Shown here one piece after another: positions 34,021 through 40,074 of a DNA stretch of 40,074 nt (position 1 is its first letter; the number at the start of each line of letters is the position of its first letter). The notes below the pieces were generated by a model. It saw nothing but the letters and a program-made list of their open reading frames with translations. It was not told the origin of the DNA and searched no databases. Location of the stretch: the NCBI RefSeq assembly GCF_009905435.1, contig NZ_JAAAMT010000050.1:1-40074 (forward strand), written 5' to 3'. The position numbers were made by a program, and so were the translations under genes. The DNA is from Pseudomonas sp. R5(2019). Lineage in GTDB: Bacteria; Pseudomonadota; Gammaproteobacteria; Pseudomonadales; Pseudomonadaceae.

Positions 34021-34857
34021 TTACAGCAGCACGGTGCAGAGCGCGAATACCGAATACCACAGCACCGCCGAACGCAGCAGCAGCTCCCACAGGCTGTCGA
34101 GGCTGGCGACCCCTTCAGCGCCCGCTACGGGGGGCGGCAGCTCATCGGCAGCACGCCCCACCTGAGCGATCAAGTGCCCGGCCGACAAATGCCAATTGAG
34201 CAGCTCACTGATCATCACCCGCCCAACCGCGACGAAATTGCCCACCAGCGCGAAGCTGATGGCCAACAGGCGCACCGGCAACCAGTCAAAGGCATGCCGC
34301 AACTGCTGGGCACAACGTCTCAATTCCCGGTTACGCGCATGCTCTTCGGTCAGTGCCAACAACCGATAACCCAGCGCCACCGCGGGGCCCATCAGGAAGT
34401 ACCAGAAGATCACCGCAAAAAAACTCTGGTACGCCTGCCAGAGCAAATGCCCCTGCACCCGCTCCAGCAACTCGGGGCCGCTGTCGGCACCCAGCCCCAG
34501 GTCGCGTTCGGCGACGTGTTCGGCGGCCTGCACATCACCGCGTCGCCAGGCATCGCGAAACGGGCCAAGCGCGGCTTTGACGTCGCCACGGCCCAGGCTG
34601 TAGATCATCACCAGCAGGTGAATCGGAAACGCCAGCAGCCCATAGGCCACCGGCTCCAGGGCATACAAGACAAATGCCAGCAACACCACGGGGGCGAACA
34701 CGCACACCGCCAGCGTCCACCAGGGCTGATTCTTCAGCCGTGGCCCGCGCTCAAGCCTGGCCAGCTCACGCAGATAAAAGCCGTCTTGCTGCAAGCGTTG
34801 GCGAAAGGCGGAAAATTTCTCGATCCACAACACCAGTAACAACACCAGAAAACTCAT
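34021..34857 (-). CDS. ampE: AmpE, inner-membrane regulator of beta-lactamase induction
   Basis: A 278-residue membrane protein matching AmpE by layout and position. It starts MSFLVLLLVLWIEKFSA, and has further membrane segments at about 45-90 and 140-165, plus a C-terminal one (LRSAVLWYSVFALCTVLL). AmpE is linked to ampD in many Gram-negatives and is proposed to sense cell-wall metabolism; its exact activity is unclear. The gene follows ampD with an 12-base gap and is co-transcribed with it. Confidence 0.88.
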   Translation of the reverse strand: MSFLVLLLVLWIEKFSAFRQRLQQDGFYLRELARLERGPRLKNQPWWTLAVCVFAPVVLLAFVLYALEPVAYGLLAFPIHLLVMIYSLGRGDVKAALGPFRDAWRRGDVQAAEHVAERDLGLGADSGPELLERVQGHLLWQAYQSFFAVIFWYFLMGPAVALGYRLLALTEEHARNRELRRCAQQLRHAFDWLPVRLLAISFALVGNFVAVGRVMISELLNWHLSAGHLIAQVGRAADELPPPVAGAEGVASLDSLWELLLRSAVLWYSVFALCTVLL

Positions 34858-34869
34858 TGTGATTCCTCT

Positions 34870-35418
34870 TCAATCCTGAAGGCTGGCGAGATAACGCGAC
34901 CAGTCGAACTCCGGGCCCGGGTCGGTCTTGCGCCCGGGCGCAATGTCACTATGGCCCTGGATACGTTGCGCGGTGATGGCGGGCCAGGCCGCCTGAATCT
35001 GCCGCGTCAAGGTCGCAAGGGAAGCGTATTGGGCATCGGTGAACGGTAGTTCATCGGTGCCTTCAAGCTCGATTCCCAGGGAAAAGTCATTGCACCCCTC
35101 GCGCCCGTCAAACCGGGATATACCCGCGTGCCAGGCGCGGTCAAGACAGGAGACAAACTGCGTCACCTTGCCGTCACGCTCAATCAGAAAATGCGCAGAC
35201 ACCCGCAAATCGGCGATGCCTTCAAAATAAGGGTGCTTGGTCACATCCAGGCAGTTTTGAAAAAACGCCTGCACATTGCCGGTGGCGAATTGCGCCGGCG
35301 GCAAGCTGATGTTGTGGATGACCAGCAGGGAAATTTCGCCCTCGGGGCGGGCGTTGAAATTGGGTGACGGGCAGTGCGTTATGCCGTCGCACCAACCGCT
35401 TGCGGGGTCCAGTTGCAT
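34870..35418 (-). CDS. ampD: AmpD, cytosolic 1,6-anhydro-MurNAc-L-alanine amidase
   Basis: A 182-residue zinc amidase (amidase_2 fold) that removes the peptide from anhydro-muropeptides in cell-wall recycling; its loss derepresses AmpC beta-lactamase through AmpR. Zinc ligands are His35 (LVIHN), His156 (QGHSDIAPG) and Asp166 (KTDPGPEFDW); Glu117 and Lys164 are the catalytic residues of the family. No signal peptide is present, as expected for the cytosolic paralogue. It lies between the DUF1631 gene and ampE on the same strand. Confidence 0.95.
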   Translation of the reverse strand: MQLDPASGWCDGITHCPSPNFNARPEGEISLLVIHNISLPPAQFATGNVQAFFQNCLDVTKHPYFEGIADLRVSAHFLIERDGKVTQFVSCLDRAWHAGISRFDGREGCNDFSLGIELEGTDELPFTDAQYASLATLTRQIQAAWPAITAQRIQGHSDIAPGRKTDPGPEFDWSRYLASLQD

Positions 35419-35508
35419 GGAAATTCCTTGATCGCGGACATCAGTGCCTCAGTATGCCGCGATGACTGCCCGCTGGGCAGCGCCTCGATACATTTGGCCA
35501 ACAAACTC

Positions 35509-37692
35509 TCAGGTATTTTCAAGCGAGGCCCGGACCGTTGCCAACGCACGATCGAACAACAAGGAATCATCCAGTTGACGGGCAATACCACGCCGCAGTG
35601 CGACCGCCAGCTCCATACGAGTCATCTCCAGGACCTTCATGCCGGTGCGGTTCACAAACACATACTTGCCGGGGGCGGCGATCACCGCTGCCAGTTTGCA
35701 CCGCAGTGCTGGCTCCCCTTCCCGGGCTATTTCGAACCAGCGCCCCGGTCGCAGAGTGTCGACCCTCAGTAGCTGCGCATCTTCGCGGGCCAGGCTGATC
35801 GGTGCCTCATCCTGTTCGCGCGCATCAACGCTACCGAGCACAATCGGTCGCTCAACCCGCACCCGCGATGTGACCTGCTCGCCTTGAGGGGCTTGCGGGT
35901 CATGGATCTGCGGCTCAAAGGCCTGCACATGCAGGACTTCGAGCCGGGCGAAGAATTCTCGCGTGGCAAAGGGATCAAAGGCGCAATGGGTCAAGCCATC
36001 GCGCAGCGCCTTGAGCAACCCGGGCACGCGCTCAAGCAGGCGCAACTGGAAGTCCGGGTCGTTGCCAGGTCCGACACTCCAGACCAGCAAATCCAGGGTC
36101 GCCAGGCCTTCGCGCCATTGCGCCGACGTCTCGCCATGCTTGAGCCACGCCAGCAACAGGTACTGGCTCCACGCCCTTTCGATCAAGCTCAGCACTTCAT
36201 CCGGCAGGGTCTTGCCGAGCAGTCGCCGGTTCAATTCATCTTCAACCCGGCGGCAGCCCCGTTCAGCGTTGGCGCGGCCCTCTTCGGCATCGCGGGTGCG
36301 CTGCTCGAGCAACTCACTGCGACGGCGCTCGTCACTGTTAAAGGCCAGAAATTCGGCCAGCAGCTCGGTGAAAATTGTCGGGTCATCGGCATACTCATCG
36401 AGCAGGCGCTGCACCAATTGCTCGACGCGCAAGTAGAACCCGTCCTGCCCACCGGCTTGCTGACCATCCCAGCCCAGAGCGGCACTGGCGACTTCGTTGA
36501 GCAAACGCCTGGCCGGGTGCTGGGGCCGATCGAGGAACTCGCGGTCCGACAACGCCACCTTCAACAGCGGGATCTGCAAGCGGACGATCAACGCCTTGAT
36601 AGCAGCAGGCAGCCCGCACTCGCGGTCGATGGCTTCGAACAACAGCGCCATCAGGTTGAGTACGTCTTCGTCGAATTCGGACAGTACCCGCAGCGTGCCG
36701 CTTTTAACGCTCAAGCGTGACAGCATCTGCTCCAGCTGGTCGCGCAGGTCGAACTCAACCACGGCATCCGGCACCGGCACAAACTGCTGAAGATGGGAAA
36801 GCAGGCGCATTAAATCGCGGCTGGAAATCGGCTGGACGTTGGCGCTGCCGTCGCCGCGCCGGGCAAAGCGCCCACGCAGTGGCGCGAGCAAGGCTTCCCA
36901 GCGGGCGAATGCAGGTGGCGCAGCCTCTACCGGCCGGCCCGGCACGGCCACTGGCCCCCTGGGCTGGGTGATCCGTCGATCCACGCTGCGCCGATTCGGC
37001 ATTGCCGCCAGCTCAGGCAGCACACCCGTGGCAATCAGCAGCTGATTGGCCTCGGCATACAATTGACCGACATCATTCAACACATACTTTTCAAACAGCT
37101 TGAGCACGATCAACTTGACCTTGATAACCACGCCCAGGCTGCGCCCCGATTGCAGGAAGCACTCGCAGAGCATGCCCGGCGCCAGCGGGTTTTCCGGGTC
37201 CTGGAGCGGACGCCCCATCAGGGTACTGAACCGGGTGGTCAATTGTCGAAGGGCTAAGCCGTCGCGGGCCAACACTTTGTCGACCATGGCATCGACCGCC
37301 ACCGTGCGCTCCAGCTCATCGTTGGCCACCAGCATCAAGGTGTCGGTTGTTGCCGTACGTGACGACACCGGGACCAGGCGGTCCGGCCGATCCATCTCGA
37401 TAAAGGCTTGCTGGAGCTTTTCGATAAAGCCACGCTCGATGCTTTTGCGCTTGAGGCGCAAATCGCGCATGGCTTCGAAGAAGGTGTTCTGATCGGCGAG
37501 CTTGTTGGCTTTGTCAGCCATTTCGAACAAGGTGTCATCGGCATTGTCGAACAGAGACTGCAGCCCCTTGCGCAATTGCATCACGGCCTGGTCACGCACT
37601 TGCAGCAAGACGACGGGCAGACGCACCAACGACGTGGAAGTCGATTGTTCGTGGGCGGCCTGTAAAGGCACCACTTTGCCGTCGTTGTGCAT
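35509..37692 (-). CDS. DUF1631-family protein
   Basis: A 727-residue protein of the DUF1631 family, known mainly in gammaproteobacteria and sometimes mislabelled thymidine phosphorylase. It is predicted cytoplasmic and mostly helical (ALRDLRLKRKSIERGFIEKL-like start; a long charged helix near ERTRDAEEGRANAERGCRRVE). A beta-rich stretch at about 610-690 (LRPGRWFEIAREGEP, KYVFVNRTGMKVLEM) looks PilZ-like; I do not see enough of the PilZ motif to claim cyclic-di-GMP binding. It is upstream of ampD with a 90-base gap. Function unknown. Confidence 0.82.
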   Translation of the reverse strand: MHNDGKVVPLQAAHEQSTSTSLVRLPVVLLQVRDQAVMQLRKGLQSLFDNADDTLFEMADKANKLADQNTFFEAMRDLRLKRKSIERGFIEKLQQAFIEMDRPDRLVPVSSRTATTDTLMLVANDELERTVAVDAMVDKVLARDGLALRQLTTRFSTLMGRPLQDPENPLAPGMLCECFLQSGRSLGVVIKVKLIVLKLFEKYVLNDVGQLYAEANQLLIATGVLPELAAMPNRRSVDRRITQPRGPVAVPGRPVEAAPPAFARWEALLAPLRGRFARRGDGSANVQPISSRDLMRLLSHLQQFVPVPDAVVEFDLRDQLEQMLSRLSVKSGTLRVLSEFDEDVLNLMALLFEAIDRECGLPAAIKALIVRLQIPLLKVALSDREFLDRPQHPARRLLNEVASAALGWDGQQAGGQDGFYLRVEQLVQRLLDEYADDPTIFTELLAEFLAFNSDERRRSELLEQRTRDAEEGRANAERGCRRVEDELNRRLLGKTLPDEVLSLIERAWSQYLLLAWLKHGETSAQWREGLATLDLLVWSVGPGNDPDFQLRLLERVPGLLKALRDGLTHCAFDPFATREFFARLEVLHVQAFEPQIHDPQAPQGEQVTSRVRVERPIVLGSVDAREQDEAPISLAREDAQLLRVDTLRPGRWFEIAREGEPALRCKLAAVIAAPGKYVFVNRTGMKVLEMTRMELAVALRRGIARQLDDSLLFDRALATVRASLENT

Positions 37693-37963
37693 TCCGGTCT
37701 CCCTGCGAAGGTGCTGCGCCCTTGGACGTCAACGTAATGACGCCAGATCCATGGCGGATTATCTTGCAAAAAAAGTCGATTGCACCAGCGCCGCCTGGCC
37801 TGAAAGCCGGAACAGTGGACTGCCTCACGAAATAGACTGGAAAAATCTGGAAAAGGTTCGATGAAGCGACCAAATGCCTGAGCTTCTCACCATCTGCCAC
37901 GCGCCTGTCGCCCCGGTGGGTGCACTGCCCTATAATCCGGGCCACTTAGTATTGGAGCCAGCC
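37693..37963. promoter_or_regulatory. divergent control region of DUF1631 gene and nadC
   Basis: This 271-base space has no gene. TATAAT at 37931-37936 is a -10 for nadC, 27 bases before its ATG; the matching -35 is weak. The other half should hold the DUF1631 promoter, which I cannot define. Confidence 0.55.
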
Positions 37964-38812
37964 ATGCCGAATCTTCGCCTCGCCGACCTGACTGCCGAAA
38001 TCGAAGCCAATGTGCGCCGCGCGCTGTTGGAAGATATCGGTAGCGGCGACATCACCGCCCAGCTCATTCCCGAAGAACGTTTGGCCAAGGCCAACATCAT
38101 CACCCGCGACGCCTGCGTGATCAGCGGCACAGCCTGGGTTGATGCCGTCTTCCGCCAACTGGACCCGCGCGTTGCCGTGCACTGGAAAGTGAACGATGGC
38201 GACCGGGCAGCTCCCAATCAGGAGCTGTTCAGCCTCGAAGGCCCGGCCCGAGCGCTGCTGAGCGGCGAGCGCAGCGCGCTGAACTTTTTGCAGCTGCTGT
38301 CGGGTGTGGCCACCCGTTCGCAGTCACTGGCCGACAAGGTGGCACACACCCAGGTCAAGTTGCTCGATACCCGCAAAACCTTGCCCGGCCTGCGCCTGGC
38401 CCAGAAATACGCCGTGACGTGTGGTGGCTGCCACAACCACCGCATCGGCCTGTATGACGCCTTTCTGATCAAGGAAAACCATATCGCAGCCTGCGGCGGC
38501 ATTGCCAACGCCATCACCGCCGCCCACCGCATCGCCCCGGGCAAGCCGGTCGAAATTGAAGTCGAAAGCCTGGACGAACTGCGCGAAGCACTGGACGCTG
38601 GCGCCGACATCATCATGCTCGACGAACTGAGCCTGGATGACATGCGCGAAGCCGTACGCCTGAACGCCGGTCGGGCGAAGCTGGAAGCCAGCGGCGGCAT
38701 CAATGAAAGCACGTTGGTGGTCGTCGCCGAGACCGGCGTGGACTACATCTCCATCGGTTCGCTGACCAAGGATGTGAAGGCCGTGGACTTGTCCATGCGC
38801 TTGAGCCTGTAA
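37964..38812 (+). CDS. nadC: nicotinate-nucleotide diphosphorylase (carboxylating)
   Basis: A 282-residue quinolinate phosphoribosyltransferase, which makes nicotinate mononucleotide from quinolinate and PRPP in NAD synthesis. Diagnostic motifs are LLEDIGSGDITAQLI, LDTRKTLPGLR, CGGCHNHRIGLYDAFLIKENHI, EVESLDEL and EASGGINESTL; the paired Arg, Lys and His residues in them bind substrate. I set the start at 37964 (MPNLRLADLTAEIEANVRRAL), with TTGGAG 6 bases upstream; the open frame extends 30 codons further upstream, over the promoter -10. It is divergent from the DUF1631 gene. Confidence 0.96.
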   Translation: MPNLRLADLTAEIEANVRRALLEDIGSGDITAQLIPEERLAKANIITRDACVISGTAWVDAVFRQLDPRVAVHWKVNDGDRAAPNQELFSLEGPARALLSGERSALNFLQLLSGVATRSQSLADKVAHTQVKLLDTRKTLPGLRLAQKYAVTCGGCHNHRIGLYDAFLIKENHIAACGGIANAITAAHRIAPGKPVEIEVESLDELREALDAGADIIMLDELSLDDMREAVRLNAGRAKLEASGGINESTLVVVAETGVDYISIGSLTKDVKAVDLSMRLSL

Positions 38813-38877
38813 CACGGCGCATGGCCTTTTCGCGGGCAAATGGATTGCCGATGTTGATTTTGTAATGAGTACCGCAC

Positions 38878-39669
38878 ATGAATAAGCAAGTCGTCATCAA
38901 CACCCCGGCAGACATTGCCAAGTCCCGCGCTGCCGGGCAACTGGCCGCCGAAGTGCTCGCCTACCTGGTGCCACATGTCAAACCGGGCATTTCCACCGAC
39001 GCGCTCGACCGCCTCTGCAACGACTACATCGTCAATGTGCAAAAAGTGACGCCTGCCAACGTGGGCTACCAGGGTTTTCCCAAAACCGTCTGCTCATCGG
39101 TCAACCACGTGGTGTGCCACGGCATCCCCTCGGGCGAGATCTTGAAAGACGGCGACATCATCAACCTCGATATCGCCGTCATCAAGGACGGTTGGTACGG
39201 TGACACCAGCCGCATGTACTTCGTGGGCGAACCCACGCCTCAGGCCAGGCGTCTGGTCAACACCACCTACGAAGCCATGTGCGCCGGCATCAAGGCTGTG
39301 CGTCCCGGCGCTACCCTGGGCGACATCGGCCACGCCATCCAGACCGTCGCCCACCGCGACGGCTTCAGCGTAGTGCGCGAATTCTGCGGCCACGGCATCA
39401 ACAAGGTGTACCACGATGAACCCCAAGTGCTTCACTACGGCACCAAGGGGCTCGGCCTGAAGCTCAAGCCCGGGATGATCTTCACCATCGAACCGATGCT
39501 CAATGCCGGCAAGCACCAGGTGCAAATGCTCAAGGACGGCTGGACGGTCATCACCAAGGACCGCTCCCTGTCGGCGCAGTGGGAGCACATGGTGGTGGTG
39601 ACGGACGATGGGTTTGAAGTGCTGACGGCCTGGCCGGATCAGTCGGATGAGTATCCGGCGATTGTTTGA
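38878..39669 (+). CDS. map: type I methionine aminopeptidase
   Basis: A 263-residue methionine aminopeptidase that removes the initiator methionine. Metal ligands are Asp98 (NLDIA), Asp109 (YGDTSRMY), His172 (CGHGINKVYHDEP), Glu205 (TIEPML) and Glu236 (QWEHMVVV); His81 (VCHGIP) is the conserved proton-handling residue. All motifs are intact. The protein is the shorter class of Pseudomonas Map; a second map gene beside rpsB and tsf is expected elsewhere. It lies 65 bases after nadC on the same strand with no clear terminator between. Confidence 0.93.
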   Translation: MNKQVVINTPADIAKSRAAGQLAAEVLAYLVPHVKPGISTDALDRLCNDYIVNVQKVTPANVGYQGFPKTVCSSVNHVVCHGIPSGEILKDGDIINLDIAVIKDGWYGDTSRMYFVGEPTPQARRLVNTTYEAMCAGIKAVRPGATLGDIGHAIQTVAHRDGFSVVREFCGHGINKVYHDEPQVLHYGTKGLGLKLKPGMIFTIEPMLNAGKHQVQMLKDGWTVITKDRSLSAQWEHMVVVTDDGFEVLTAWPDQSDEYPAIV

Positions 39670-39997
39670 CGGATCTCAAAGGCGCCATCGTTCTTATGAG
39701 GGGGAGGCTTTTGTGGGGGGCTCTATGTCCAGGACAAGCCCGAAATAGCCTCCACCTCAAATTTTGGCGGGGAATGTGGGAGATTCTATGGTTGCCTGCA
39801 ATTTTTTTGATGTAGGAGCCGAGCTTGTCGTGCGGTGGTCGAGCCGCGCCGCACAGTTTGAAGAAACGAGACTATCCGGCCTGTTCCGACCCATAAAAAG
39901 ATCATAGTGCCACTGCCTGACACCAGGTAACACCATGACCCCAAGCACCAGGGACCGGCGCTCCACTCCCCGTTGCGCCCCCCTCATATAGCCCCGC
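39670..39997. other. intergenic region with single REP-like sequences
   Basis: No gene is seen in these 328 bases. ATGTGGGAG at 39774 and TGTAGGAGCCGAGCTTGTCGTG at about 39812 are partial REP sequences of both classes found in this window. A CGGCGCGGCTCG / GAGCCGCG palindrome lies near 39843. A reverse-strand open frame at 39757-40008 has no family pattern and I treat it as chance. Confidence 0.5.
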
Positions 39998-40074
39998 TCA
40001 CAAAGCATTCATTTCAGCAATATCACGCACCACCTGATCTGCAGAGCGGTCGAACATCGCCTGCTCCTGCGCAT
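39998..40074 (-). CDS. C-terminus of an unidentified protein (partial)
   Basis: The minus strand entering from the window edge reads AQEQAMFDRSADQVVRDIA, then Glu-Met-Asn-Ala-Leu and a TGA at 40000-39998. The 24 residues are helical and follow Pseudomonas codon use. They are too few to identify the protein. Confidence 0.5.
   Translation of the reverse strand, partial: AQEQAMFDRSADQVVRDIAEMNAL

Noticed and set aside
39757..40008. 83-codon minus-strand frame near the right edge
   Set aside because: It crosses REP-like sequences and overlaps the end of a better-supported reading frame that enters from the window edge.

Overview
The window reads as chromosomal DNA of a fluorescent or putida-type Pseudomonas. 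The right three quarters (about 10.83-40 kb) is GC-rich and holds genes in an order I recall from P. putida and P. aeruginosa: the 5' end of prfC, fecA/fecR/fecI, speC, a Sel1-repeat gene, piuC, piuA, a PepSY-flavodoxin reductase, the fructose PTS (fruA, fruK, fruB, fruR), tatD, a chemoreceptor, ampE, ampD, a DUF1631 gene and nadC, then map. Two families of Pseudomonas REP elements punctuate the intergenic spaces. No database search was possible; gene names rest on recognised sequence motifs and gene order.

The left quarter (1 to about 10.83 kb) is acquired DNA. It opens with the cut end of an insertion sequence, then a 48-bp 3' half of a tRNA-Asp gene lying against a tyrosine recombinase with two small companion genes. 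A divergent AlpA-like regulator follows. The cargo is two small AT-rich exported-protein genes (one DUF2927) and a 1494-residue RTX calcium-binding protein with a type I secretion signal. A second, P4-type integrase closes the segment. Just beyond it the chromosome resumes inside prfC (peptide chain release factor 3): only its promoter and first 21 codons remain, and the sequence changes exactly after Ile-Ser-His-Pro-Asp. This is an island inserted into the 5' end of prfC, the locus used by SXT/R391-type elements. The other end of the island is not visible here.

The chromosomal part is organised around iron and sugar uptake. fecIRA is a cell-surface signalling system (sigma factor, anti-sigma factor, TonB-dependent transducer). 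piuC and piuA are divergent, with good Fur-box matches between them; the PepSY-flavodoxin reductase downstream of piuA probably reduces ferric iron or ferric siderophore at the inner membrane. fruB-fruK-fruA overlap by ATGA at both junctions and run divergently from fruR, with a near-consensus Cra operator in between. The DUF1631-ampD-ampE-chemoreceptor genes lie on one strand; ampD and ampE link to cell-wall recycling and beta-lactamase control.

The most unusual things are the prfC-inserted island and its RTX/DUF2927 cargo, an attP-like arrangement around the tRNA-Asp fragment, a chimeric duplicated leader in front of the first cargo gene, and two REP doublets that sit in the loops of larger perfect or near-perfect palindromes.
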